NCBI GenBank assembly: GCA_023145275.1
Contig: JAGLEB010000123.1
Location: 1 to 21,414, forward strand
Length of the DNA stretch: 21,414 nt
Source: Flavobacteriales bacterium
GTDB lineage: Bacteria; Bacteroidota; Bacteroidia; Flavobacteriales; JADGDT01
Direction: 5' to 3'
The notes under the pieces were generated by a model. It had not been told where the DNA came from. It ran no database searches and saw only the letters and a list, made by a program, of their open reading frames with translations. The translations under genes and the position numbers were made by a program. Positions 1-7,886 of the stretch are shown here, one piece after another. How positions within the stretch are numbered: the first letter of the stretch is position 1; every line of letters starts with the position of its first letter.

Positions 1-44
1 TAGGTGCGAAACTTTAGTATTTAATTAAAAATAGACATCTATAT

Positions 45-87
45 TGGCTGTATCAAAAGTTTTTGATACAGCCATTTTATTTATTTT
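45..87 (+). terminator. Hairpin terminator of a gene upstream of the window
   Basis: A perfect 14-base inverted repeat (45-58 with 61-74) is followed by a T-rich tail (about 75-87). The two central bases and the flanking A/T would form the loop. No gene is visible in 1-44, so it probably ends transcription arriving from the left. The arms are almost adjacent and the flanks are A/T-rich on both sides, so it could also work from the other strand. Confidence 0.6.
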
Positions 88-195
88 AAATAATAAACAC
101 GACAGCTAGAAAACACCAAACACTATATTGAAGTTTTTTTTTCGACATTATTAAACATATGTCACTATCTAAAAGACAATGACATATTTGCTAAA

Positions 196-226
196 TTGTA
201 AAAGCACATAATATTCAGTACATTTG
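196..226 (+). promoter_or_regulatory. Bacteroidota-type promoter for the beta-barrel/CotH unit
   Basis: A TTG at 196-198 lies exactly 20 bases before TACATTTG at 219-226, a perfect match to the Bacteroidota -33/-7 consensus TTG-N19-21-TAnnTTTG. Transcription would start near 232, leaving a leader of about 28 bases before the ATG at 261. This argues against the in-frame TTG at 234 as the start codon of the next gene. Confidence 0.6.
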
Positions 227-260
227 GACTAGATTGTTCATCTTACAAACACATATTTAT

Positions 261-845
261 ATGGGAAAACCTACTTCTAGAGTAAAACACATAGCTTTTT
301 ATATTGCATTTTTTATTTTTTCTACTAATAGCTTCTCTCAATCAATTTTCACAGTTTCGGGATATGCCTCTTTAGGATATAATAGAACTGACATTAATGT
401 TTGGGATTATAAAATTGATGGTGGAAGTACTGCTATCGGCTACACTATTGCAGCTGATTACCAATACTACTTACATGACAAATACTACTTAAGAACGGGC
501 TTAATCTTCAGTCAGGTGTTTGCAAATGTAGTTATTAATGATATTGATATTAGTGCTACATCTTATAAAGTTGGGATTCCTTTAAAGCTAGGAATAAAAT
601 TTAAAGAAAAATGGGAAACAGACTTAGGTGTATTGGCTGGAAATTACAAAAACATTAATGAATTCGAATCTAATTCATCTCACAATCTTAGAATCGATAT
701 GACTTTAGGTGTATACTATTGGCTAAATTCAAAGTGGAGGCTAGAATTTATCGTTTCACATATGGTAAGCGAAGAAATTGATGCATACTCAGCGTCAAGT
801 TATAAGAATCACATTTTAATCGGAGCTAGCTATAAAATACTCTAG
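261..845 (+). CDS. Small outer-membrane beta-barrel protein
   Basis: A predicted exported protein of 194 residues. Residues about 9-26 form a hydrophobic signal peptide ending in a likely SFSQ cleavage site. The rest alternates polar and aromatic/hydrophobic residues in strands of beta-barrel type (for example YYLRTGLIFSQVF, VGIPLKLGIKF, MTLGVYYWLNSKWRLEF) and ends in a strand ILIGASYKIL, as in 8-strand OMP_b-brl (PorT/OmpX-like) proteins of Bacteroidota. The reading frame can be extended to a TTG at 234, but the promoter places the transcript start there, so the ATG at 261 was chosen. The CotH-like gene begins 5 bases after its stop, so the two are very likely co-transcribed and may act together at the cell surface. 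The family assignment rests on composition and strand pattern; the specific function is unknown. Confidence 0.7.
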   Translation: MGKPTSRVKHIAFYIAFFIFSTNSFSQSIFTVSGYASLGYNRTDINVWDYKIDGGSTAIGYTIAADYQYYLHDKYYLRTGLIFSQVFANVVINDIDISATSYKVGIPLKLGIKFKEKWETDLGVLAGNYKNINEFESNSSHNLRIDMTLGVYYWLNSKWRLEFIVSHMVSEEIDAYSASSYKNHILIGASYKIL

Positions 846-850
846 AATTT

Positions 851-2104
851 ATGAAAAAGATATTATACTTATATTCATTGATATTATTATTTACCTCCTG
901 CACATTTATCGATGTAGACGATGAGCAATTGGATAATATCAACTTAGAAAAGACCACGCCCACAAATATTAACTCGAAATTGGCAACAATCAACTTTGTA
1001 GTCGATCAGGATGAGTTTGATCACATGTATGAGAATTACAGTGAAGATATTGAGATCATAGGCGAATTTCAAATGTGGAGACGTGAAAAGGGAGAAAAAA
1101 GAAAACTAGTTGCTAGTGGCCTAGAGGTAGAATTAGATGTGAAAGGCGTTTCGTCGGCTGTATTTCCACTAAAGTCTCTAGGTATAAAATTCGACCACAC
1201 AGTCGACAATGTTGAAACAAAGGTATTCTCGCCAGTTTCTAAAATCATGGAAGGTCACGATCTTTCGGAGATAAAATCGATGAGGGTACGTAATTCGGGA
1301 GCCGATTTCGAAGCCAGCATGATTAAAGATATCTCATATACACAATTGGCCATAAATGCTAATTTAGATGTAGAGTTGATGTATTTTGAGCCTGCACACG
1401 TATTTGTAAATGAAGCTTACTATGGCTTGATGAATTTGCGAACGGAGAAGAGCCAAAACGGACTTTCAAGATTATTAGGCCTAAAGAAAAAAGACATTTT
1501 TCAAATAAAGGTAGATGCTGGCTCACCAGGTTGGGGATTAGAATTTAAGGGCGATGAGGATGACGACAGCTACATGAGGCTTCAAGAGTTTGTAGATGCC
1601 GTTCAAGATCATAATCTTGATTATATTGAAGACAACATTGACATAGAATCGTACATAGATTATACTATTTTTGAGGACTATGTTGGAAATGACGATTGGC
1701 CTCACAACAATGTAATGTTATATTTTGCAGAAGATGGCCCATTCAGGTTTGTTCTATTTGACCTTGATATGGCTGGCACTTGGGATAAGTATTTTGTAGA
1801 CGATAAGTTAGATGACGACGAATTTATGTTCAAACTTCATAAAATACTGATAAGCAATCCCGAAACTTTAGATAAATTAAAAGCAAAACAAAAAAGTTTT
1901 GATGAAACAGATTTAGACTATCACTTTTTTAAGGATGTTGTGGATAGTAACGCTATTATAATAGAAAGCGACATTAGATATAACATTAAGAAATACTCAA
2001 CACCTGATAACATTATTGTATGGTACAACAGAGTGCAAGAGTTATTAGATAAATACAAAGTAAGGATCGAGTCTTACAGAAAGCACTATGATCTAAATAA
2101 ATAA
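851..2104 (+). CDS. CotH-kinase-like surface lipoprotein
   Basis: A 417-residue lipoprotein: a short signal peptide ends in the lipobox LFTSC, with Cys17 as lipidation site, followed by an acidic stretch. The body matches the CotH kinase family (atypical protein kinases first described for Bacillus spore-coat CotH): RVRNSGADFEASMIKD (about 145-160), EAYYGLMNLRTEK (188-200), the N-D-D-W-P-H-N-N segment (280-287) corresponding to the catalytic/Mg region, and FDLDMAGTW (303-311) corresponding to the conserved D-x-D metal site. Length is typical of Bacteroidota CotH lipoproteins. A long C-terminal helical region (about 320-417) closes it. The partner gene is the beta-barrel protein 5 bases upstream, and a hairpin terminator follows. 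By family knowledge it could phosphorylate an exported protein; the substrate is not evident. The family call is firm, kinase activity is inferred. Confidence 0.8.
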   Translation: MKKILYLYSLILLFTSCTFIDVDDEQLDNINLEKTTPTNINSKLATINFVVDQDEFDHMYENYSEDIEIIGEFQMWRREKGEKRKLVASGLEVELDVKGVSSAVFPLKSLGIKFDHTVDNVETKVFSPVSKIMEGHDLSEIKSMRVRNSGADFEASMIKDISYTQLAINANLDVELMYFEPAHVFVNEAYYGLMNLRTEKSQNGLSRLLGLKKKDIFQIKVDAGSPGWGLEFKGDEDDDSYMRLQEFVDAVQDHNLDYIEDNIDIESYIDYTIFEDYVGNDDWPHNNVMLYFAEDGPFRFVLFDLDMAGTWDKYFVDDKLDDDEFMFKLHKILISNPETLDKLKAKQKSFDETDLDYHFFKDVVDSNAIIIESDIRYNIKKYSTPDNIIVWYNRVQELLDKYKVRIESYRKHYDLNK

Positions 2105-2110
2105 AATGGG

Positions 2111-2160
2111 ATCTAGTAAGCATCGTATCTTTTGACGCTGTGATGTTTACTAGATTTTTT
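2111..2160 (+). terminator. Long-stem terminator after the CotH gene, possibly bidirectional
   Basis: A 14-base-pair stem (2111-2124 with 2142-2155, one G-T pair) and a 17-base loop are followed directly by a run of Ts. It lies between the CotH gene (+) and the end of the first acyltransferase gene (-), whose stop codon is 4 bases away. On the - strand the stem is followed by CCC and then a T-rich tract, so weaker termination from that side is possible. Confidence 0.75.
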
Positions 2161-2164
2161 ATGT

Positions 2165-3061
2165 TCAGGTATTCTTATTTTCCTCTAAATTATAATCTAC
2201 TCCAGCTTTGTATTTCCATCTTTTATGCGACCATAACCACTGAGCGGGGTCATTCTTTATAGTTTTTTCAAGACGTTTAAACAACTCGTGAGTAATTTCA
2301 TACTTGTCAGTTTCATTTGGCGTTTCTGTTACCAGGACAACTTTAGCCTTATAAAATCCACGCTTAATTCTAGTAACATCAAAAGAAAAAACAATAGCAT
2401 TTTTCATTTTAGCGATGTCTTCTGTACCAAGGTGAACAGGTGTAGTTTGATTTAGAAATTGTAGATCATGTTTAACTCTAATCTTATGGGGGCTTTGGTC
2501 AAATAAAAAACCATAAACACATCCGTGATTTGGCTGCTTTTTAATTTCGTTAAATGTTTCTTTCTTCGAAAGTAATCTAATACCAAATTGTTCTCTACTA
2601 CTAACAATTCTATCATTCAAATATTTATTCTCGATAGGAGCATAAACAACATTATACTCGTTAAACCCAGGTAAGTAAAGCGGAAATCCAGAAACGTATT
2701 CCCAATTTCCATAATGCCCCGATGCAATCATTACACTTCGCCCTTCCTTTACATATTTAGTAACTGCTTCTGGGTTTTCGTAAATAAGCCTTTTTGCGAT
2801 TTCTTCTTTAGAAATAGTAAACATCTTGAGAGTTTCTACTATCTGGTCAGAGAAATTTTTATTGAATTGAATTCTTATCTTTTCTAATTCGGCTTCAGTT
2901 TTCTCTGGAAAAGAATTTCTTAGATTATTTATAATAACATTTTTTCGGTACGAGACTACGTGGTTTAGCATAAATGCAACAAAATTAGATACTCCATAGA
3001 GCATAAAAAACGGCATCTTCGAAAAAAAGTAAATTATTGCGTAAACTATCCTACTTCCCAT
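2165..3061 (-). CDS. LpxL/HtrB-family lysophospholipid acyltransferase (paralogue 1)
   Basis: A 298-residue member of the LpxL/LpxM/HtrB acyltransferase family, which adds secondary acyl chains to lipid A or acylates related lipids at the inner membrane. The N-terminus carries a membrane-anchoring segment (about 5-35). The catalytic HX4E motif is clear: SGHYGNWEY with His116 and Glu121. Further family blocks are GFLFDQSPHK, FLNQTTPVHLG and the C-terminal PAQWLWSHKRWKYK, the usual signature near the end of this family. The ATG at 3061 was chosen because the paralogue begins with the same MGS-I-YAI sequence. It lies 27 bases downstream of that paralogue in the same direction, so they are probably co-transcribed. 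Substrate and acyl donor cannot be told from sequence. Confidence 0.88.
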   Translation of the reverse strand: MGSRIVYAIIYFFSKMPFFMLYGVSNFVAFMLNHVVSYRKNVIINNLRNSFPEKTEAELEKIRIQFNKNFSDQIVETLKMFTISKEEIAKRLIYENPEAVTKYVKEGRSVMIASGHYGNWEYVSGFPLYLPGFNEYNVVYAPIENKYLNDRIVSSREQFGIRLLSKKETFNEIKKQPNHGCVYGFLFDQSPHKIRVKHDLQFLNQTTPVHLGTEDIAKMKNAIVFSFDVTRIKRGFYKAKVVLVTETPNETDKYEITHELFKRLEKTIKNDPAQWLWSHKRWKYKAGVDYNLEENKNT

Positions 3062-3088
3062 TTAATCAAATATATGTGAGCTATAAAT

Positions 3089-3967
3089 TTAAATATTATA
3101 ATCTACACCACGCTTATATTTCCATCTTTTATGAGACCAAAGCCATTGAGCAGGATTATCCTTTATCACTCCTTCTAGATGAGAGAATAGCTTATGTGTT
3201 ATCTCGTATTTTTGCAGCTCCTGAGGTTTATCAGTAATAATCTCGGACTCTACTCTGTAAAAGCCACGCTTCACTCTATAAACTCTAACAGCAATAACAA
3301 CTGCATTTTTTTTCTTTGCAACTTGCTCCGTCCCCAAATGAACCGGAGTAGTTTGGTTTAGAAACTCAAGATCATACTTTACCAGTGATTTATGAGGACT
3401 CTGATCGAAAATAAAACCATAAAACTGCCCGTGATTGGGTTGTTTTAATATCTCTCTGAATGTATTCCTCATAGATATCATATGGCAGCCATATCTTTCT
3501 CTGCTATCTAATATTTTTTTATCAATATACTCATTTTCTACAGGAGCATAAATAATATTATATTGATTGAAGCCCGGTAAAGCGAATGGAAAACTAGAGG
3601 GGTACTCCCAATTTCCATAGTGCCCAGAAGCGATTACTACACTTCTTTCCTCTTTTATCCATTTCAGAATAAGCTCGGGGTTGTCATACACAAGACGCTC
3701 ACTTAAATCTTCCTTAGATATTGTAAATAGTTTTAAGGTCTCTACCATCTGATCAGAAAAACTTTTATAAAACTCCGATCTAATTATATTTAATTCTTTC
3801 TCTGTTTTTTCAGGAAAAGACTTTGATAGATTCTCCATTATAACATCCTTTCTATAGGATATAATATACTCTAAAACAAATGCTAAAAAGCTAGAAAAGC
3901 CATACAGAATAAAGAATGGCATTCTAGAAATGATAATTATTATAGCATATGTTATTTTACTTCCCAT
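3089..3967 (-). CDS. LpxL/HtrB-family lysophospholipid acyltransferase (paralogue 2)
   Basis: A 292-residue tandem paralogue of the neighbouring acyltransferase; the two align without gaps over nearly their whole length, and 38 of the first 60 residues are identical by direct count. It keeps the HX4E motif (GHYGNWEY), GFIFDQSPHK, FLNQTTPVHLG and PAQWLWSHKRWKYK, so both copies look catalytically intact. The frame opens 18 bases further upstream at a TTG, but the ATG at 3967 gives the MGSKITYAI start that matches the paralogue. A TATTTTTG box (3983-3990, - strand) matches the -7 consensus but has no TTG at the right distance, so a separate promoter is uncertain. BatE ends 82 bases upstream. The differences between copies fall mainly in the membrane segment and in residues about 155-250, where acyl selectivity might differ (inference). 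Confidence 0.88.
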   Translation of the reverse strand: MGSKITYAIIIIISRMPFFILYGFSSFLAFVLEYIISYRKDVIMENLSKSFPEKTEKELNIIRSEFYKSFSDQMVETLKLFTISKEDLSERLVYDNPELILKWIKEERSVVIASGHYGNWEYPSSFPFALPGFNQYNIIYAPVENEYIDKKILDSRERYGCHMISMRNTFREILKQPNHGQFYGFIFDQSPHKSLVKYDLEFLNQTTPVHLGTEQVAKKKNAVVIAVRVYRVKRGFYRVESEIITDKPQELQKYEITHKLFSHLEGVIKDNPAQWLWSHKRWKYKRGVDYNI

Positions 3968-4049
3968 AGTTTTAATATTTTTCAAAAATACGCCAAACTT
4001 TCATTTGATAATAATCACAAAATAGAACGAACTAGCATCTCTAAATAAA

Positions 4050-4802
4050 CTATACTAAGCTTATATCAGAACTGTGGATCCACCCAATTTTACCATCTAC
4101 AAGTTTTATTCTCATCCAATCGTCAACTTGATCTACAACAAGTACCTCCGTACCTTCGTGAAGTATAAAGCTATCTCCACTAGATTCATTTGGTGCCACT
4201 TTTACATAGCTATTTTCAGACATAATAACCGCATCCTTATTCTTACTCTGCCAAGTTTGTTGCTGTTGAGCGATAACAATCGCAATAAACATTATTACAA
4301 CACTAGTGATACTAACAACAAAGCTCAACCTTTTTAGAGCCGAAGTTGAACTAAAAAAGTAAATCAAAAAGGTAGTAGAGCCAATGAAAGCCAAAACTAC
4401 CGAAGTAATAGACCAACTGTGTATCGACATAATATTAGCTAACCAACTCCAAAATTTTGCAAAAAACGATTTCGGAACCTTCTCAAATTTATCGACGGTC
4501 TTCTGATGTACCATTTTCAAGTTGAATATTGCATCATCCATATTAGGATTCAACTTTATCGCTCGTTTGTAGAATAGTACTGCAGGGGCAAGTTCGTCAA
4601 TCTTATAATAGCAATTTGCAATATTGTAATACAAATCGGCAGACTGATAACCTGTATTAACAATTTCCTGATACTTATCGACTGCTTCCTTATAGTTTTG
4701 AGCTTTGTAAAGCGAATTTGCCTCAACAAATATATCTTCTGGTGCCTGCGCAAAAGCATTGAACGCCACGAATGTTAATAATATTAATATAGTATTTTTC
4801 AT
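4050..4802 (-). CDS. batE: BatE: TPR and SH3b envelope protein
   Basis: A 250-residue protein with the BatE architecture: signal peptide (1-19, ending NAFAQ), TPR repeats (about 22-95, with the typical Y-NIANCYYK and A-LFYKRAIKLNPN helices), two transmembrane helices (about 130-150 and 160-178) and a C-terminal SH3b domain (about 188-250, ending DGKIGWIHSSDI). Bat proteins are linked to aerotolerance and envelope stress in Bacteroides and Leptospira, and the SH3b domain suggests a peptidoglycan or protein contact outside the membrane. An in-frame ATG at 4823 would add seven polar residues before the signal peptide, so 4802 was preferred. It is the last classical bat gene. About 200 bases separate it from batD, more than elsewhere in the operon. 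Confidence 0.85.
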   Translation of the reverse strand: MKNTILILLTFVAFNAFAQAPEDIFVEANSLYKAQNYKEAVDKYQEIVNTGYQSADLYYNIANCYYKIDELAPAVLFYKRAIKLNPNMDDAIFNLKMVHQKTVDKFEKVPKSFFAKFWSWLANIMSIHSWSITSVVLAFIGSTTFLIYFFSSTSALKRLSFVVSITSVVIMFIAIVIAQQQQTWQSKNKDAVIMSENSYVKVAPNESSGDSFILHEGTEVLVVDQVDDWMRIKLVDGKIGWIHSSDISLV

Positions 4803-5004
4803 ATTCAAATAGTTATGAGACATAAACCTCAGTAATAAACACTCTCAAATGTCTATAAGAAAACACCAATCTCTTCGCTAAACTTAATTTGTTATCAGTC
4901 ATTTACTAAAGTAAACTCCTCATTAGCAAATCATCGTTTATCTCGAGCTTGAAGTTTTATTATACGCCACCGTAAAAAATATATAGTTTTTTAAGAGGCA
5001 CACT

Positions 5005-6777
5005 CTAGAGTTTTTCCAATCTAGAAATAAGCTCTGATGCCTTTTTTAAAATATCTTGCTTATTACTTCCAATTATACTAGGGGCATATCTAGCCATCTC
5101 GCAATCGCCAAGTAAATCCATAAGTTCTTTGATTGTACCCTCAGATGCACCCTTATTTATAAGATTTTCGTTTATCTTCTCCTTACTAAGTTCGGATTGT
5201 TCTAGTGCCAAACTATAAGATAAATACTTATACATAGCAAGAATCACAGCTTCGTAAAATTTAGCATCGTCATCAGATTTCAAAGCTTCAGTCGCCCCCG
5301 ATAGCATTTTTTTAGCAATTTTACCTGCCTTTTTCTTTCTATTACTACTAACATCAGCATTAGATTTCTTATTCTGATGATAAATAAACACAATCATTGG
5401 AATTGCCAAAAAAGGTATTAATAGCAATATATAGTACAAGAATGAGCCAAAGAAATTAACTACAGAAGCTTCACTAAAACTTGTTTTAGAATGAATATAC
5501 CTAATATCCTTTCCCAAGAGTTGAACATCAGACTTGCTTACGGACCTTCCATCAGTTGAAGAACTTGATCCTAAAGGCCTAGCTCCTTTAGTAACATTAA
5601 TGGCTATATCATCTCCACTCAATATTACATATTTTTTACTAGATGGATCAAAATAAGAAAATTCTAAAGTTGGAATTTTATATACCCCTTTATATCTCGG
5701 GATAATAATATACTCATCGCTAACGGTACCACCCAGGCCACTTGACGACATATTAATCTTTTCGCTATGCTTAGGATCATAGGCTTCTAACTCTTCCGGC
5801 ACTTCAATTTTTTGAATACTGAATAATTTTAAATTACCATTCCCCCTAACTATGGCTTTTAAAGTAATAGATTCATTAGCCTCTACAGTAGTTTTGCTAG
5901 CCTTCACCTCGAATTTGTATTTTCCAACAGCCCCAGTAAAGCTTTCTGGTTTACCATTCTTTGGCAAAGACCGAACATCTACAATTCTTTTACCGGTAGA
6001 CACAGTATAACTATACTGTCGAGTAAGAGGGTTCCCAAAGAAATCGAGTCTTCCAGTTGATATTTCAACAGGTACATCTAGCGTAAATGGATCCAAGACT
6101 AATTTGCCCGATTTTTGAGGTATTAAAACAGTTTTCTTAAGCAGAATACGTTGATACAATTCGTCGTTTAGATACTTTTTCTCGACATTGTATCTTTTAG
6201 GTTTTTCAAAATCTTGACTCCAAAAACCGTTAAACGTAGGTGACTCCAATACTTGTGGAGCATTAATATTCATTTTGAAATACAAATAATACGTTACTAT
6301 CATCTGTTGGTTTACATAAGGTTTACTTGCACTTAGCTCCATCTTTAAATGAATACTTTTCGATGCTAAAACCTCAGGATCATTAGAATTCTTAGGTAAA
6401 TCCTTTTTGTCAACTACTTTAATCGTAATAGGTTTTGTTCTATAAACGATGCTGTTGACCTTTATTCTAGCTTCGCCAATGTTGAAGGAACCCACTCCTT
6501 TAGGCATAAGATAATATGTATAGGTCTTATTATAGCTTGACTTACCATTAACCCAACTTTGATTTACCGATGTGCTAGGGCCTCCCAAAAAAGCAAAATC
6601 AGAAAAATCAGGAGGGATAATTTCTCCCTCATTTTTATTAATACTGAAATCTATTCTAAATTTCTCAAATTTACCAACAGTCTTCTTTGTTACAACTGCA
6701 TGAAATTCTACATCCTGTGCAAAACTATTTGCAACAGTTATGAATAGTGTTAATATTAGCAACTTTAGTCGCATCAT
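5005..6777 (-). CDS. batD: BatD: exported protein with C-terminal membrane anchor
   Basis: A 590-residue BatD/oxygen-tolerance family protein. It has a signal peptide (1-21, ending NSFAQ), a long beta-rich exported part made of Ig-like segments (about 22-395, with the family pattern of TYTYYLMPKGVGSFNIG early and YIIIPRYKGVYKIP later), a Ser-rich linker, one transmembrane helix (about 445-466) and a cytoplasmic helical tail (about 480-590) rich in Lys and Glu. Two ATGs are adjacent (6777 and 6774); a purine-rich AAAGAG lies just upstream of the first. BatD is the scaffold-like member of the Bat set and presumably contacts the vWA proteins BatA and BatB (inference). The 224 bases before it contain a TAAATTTG box (6820-6827, - strand) with no matching TTG, so an internal promoter is possible but weak. 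Confidence 0.88.
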   Translation of the reverse strand: MMRLKLLILTLFITVANSFAQDVEFHAVVTKKTVGKFEKFRIDFSINKNEGEIIPPDFSDFAFLGGPSTSVNQSWVNGKSSYNKTYTYYLMPKGVGSFNIGEARIKVNSIVYRTKPITIKVVDKKDLPKNSNDPEVLASKSIHLKMELSASKPYVNQQMIVTYYLYFKMNINAPQVLESPTFNGFWSQDFEKPKRYNVEKKYLNDELYQRILLKKTVLIPQKSGKLVLDPFTLDVPVEISTGRLDFFGNPLTRQYSYTVSTGKRIVDVRSLPKNGKPESFTGAVGKYKFEVKASKTTVEANESITLKAIVRGNGNLKLFSIQKIEVPEELEAYDPKHSEKINMSSSGLGGTVSDEYIIIPRYKGVYKIPTLEFSYFDPSSKKYVILSGDDIAINVTKGARPLGSSSSTDGRSVSKSDVQLLGKDIRYIHSKTSFSEASVVNFFGSFLYYILLLIPFLAIPMIVFIYHQNKKSNADVSSNRKKKAGKIAKKMLSGATEALKSDDDAKFYEAVILAMYKYLSYSLALEQSELSKEKINENLINKGASEGTIKELMDLLGDCEMARYAPSIIGSNKQDILKKASELISRLEKL

Positions 6778-7001
6778 CTCTTTATATCTTTAATAATCCG
6801 TTGATAACTTATACCAGCGCAAATTTAATCCACAAAATTATTTACTTTTCTAAATATTCCTACTGGAATCATATTTCTAATTTAACAATTTCGTAAAAAA
6901 CAGGTAAAGGTAGTTCTCTCTTTACAATTATACCTACTGCTCCTAAAAATGCACTGTAAAATCTTTGAACAAATAATCTACTCGTGGCTTATGTATAAAT
7001 A

Positions 7002-7886
7002 CTACCAGTCTTTCTCGCCTTTCACAGCTTTACCCTTAATCTTTTTTGCATTAACCTTTTTCTGAGTTTCATTTTCCTGATTTTTTAGTGCATTCAACAA
7101 ACGCTGCATGTCTTCTTTAGAAATCTGTCCCTTTTGCGGCTCCTGCTTCCCCTTATCTCCTTTATTTTGATCCTTATTCTGGTCGTTCTTGTCTTTATCC
7201 TGTTTATCAGGATCGTCTTTCTTGTCTTGATCTTTATCCTGATCGTCCTTGTCGTCCTGGTTATCTTTCTTATCCTCGTTTTTATCTTTATCCTGATCGT
7301 CCTTATTATCTTGCTTATCCTGTTTATCCTTATCTCCCTTTTCTCCGTTTTTATCCTGATTGTCTTTATTCTTATCTTTATTTTGATCTTGATTATCCTT
7401 GTTGTCCTTGTTGTCCTTGTTATCTTTGTTGTCCTTGTTGTCCTTATTCTCCTGATCTTGTTGATCTTTCAACATTTTTTGAGCAAGGGCTAAATTATAT
7501 CTTGTTTCAGAATCTTTCGGATTATTTCTCAAGGCATTTTTATATGAAGCAATAGCCTCCTCAAGCTTTTTTCCATTCATCAGAGTATTCCCTTTGTTGT
7601 GAAAAGCATTAGCTTTAGTAGTTTTATCTTTCGATGATTTCGCTACTAGATCATACTCTGCAATGGCCTCTTCTCCTCTATTCTGCTGATAAATAGAATT
7701 CCCAAGGTTAAAATGTCCCGTAATCGAATTAGGATTCTCACTAATGGCTTTTCTAAAATCAACTTCAGACTCAATAAAATCCTGCTTTTCGTATTTATCA
7801 TTTCCTTCCCTCAAATGAGGGCGCTCTTGAGCATTTATGCTAAAGGCCATGAATGATAAAATTGCTATATAAATAATTCTATTCAT
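7002..7886 (-). CDS. batC: BatC: TPR protein with a highly charged low-complexity linker
   Basis: A 294-residue exported protein: signal peptide (1-20, ending INAQ), three TPR repeats (about 24-57, 58-91, 94-128), then an extreme Lys/Asp/Asn/Gln-rich linker (about 141-252) and a conserved helical tail from ISKEDMQRLLNALKNQE to the terminal EKDW. This layout is the BatC pattern. The coding start is ambiguous: an ATG at 7895 (MIEMNR) and one at 7886 (MNRIIY) are in frame; 7886 gives the cleaner signal peptide, and either one overlaps the end of batB, which implies translational coupling. The linker is built partly from near-identical nine-base units coding for Lys-Asp-Asn (7393-7446) and is likely to vary in length between strains. 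It lacks hydrophobic residues and is presumably an extended, disordered spacer between the TPRs and the tail. Confidence 0.88.
   Translation of the reverse strand: MNRIIYIAILSFMAFSINAQERPHLREGNDKYEKQDFIESEVDFRKAISENPNSITGHFNLGNSIYQQNRGEEAIAEYDLVAKSSKDKTTKANAFHNKGNTLMNGKKLEEAIASYKNALRNNPKDSETRYNLALAQKMLKDQQDQENKDNKDNKDNKDNKDNKDNQDQNKDKNKDNQDKNGEKGDKDKQDKQDNKDDQDKDKNEDKKDNQDDKDDQDKDQDKKDDPDKQDKDKNDQNKDQNKGDKGKQEPQKGQISKEDMQRLLNALKNQENETQKKVNAKKIKGKAVKGEKDW
7393..7446 (-). repeat. Six 9-base tandem repeats inside batC
   Basis: Six consecutive nine-base units, reading TTGTCCTTG or close variants on the + strand, encode repeats of Lys-Asp-Asn on the - strand. The unit is a multiple of three, so gain or loss of units by slippage would keep the frame. 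It is the most regular part of a larger low-complexity tract (about 7131-7466). Confidence 0.85.

Noticed and set aside
3037..3237. A 66-codon open frame on the + strand
   Set aside because: It lies antisense to the two acyltransferase genes, has no promoter or family features.
4813..4902. A 29-codon frame (- strand) ending just inside the extended batE start
   Set aside because: No promoter, no family features, and length within chance for AT-rich DNA; a leader peptide cannot be excluded.
6869..6988. A 39-codon open stretch (- strand) between batC and batD with protein-like composition
   Set aside because: It has no ATG, GTG or TTG start and is bounded by stops; perhaps a chance stretch or a gene remnant.
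7134..7493. A 119-codon open frame on the + strand encoding an all-hydrophobic protein
   Set aside because: It is the antisense of the Lys/Asp-rich linker of batC; the Ile/Leu/Val content is a by-product of the repeat.
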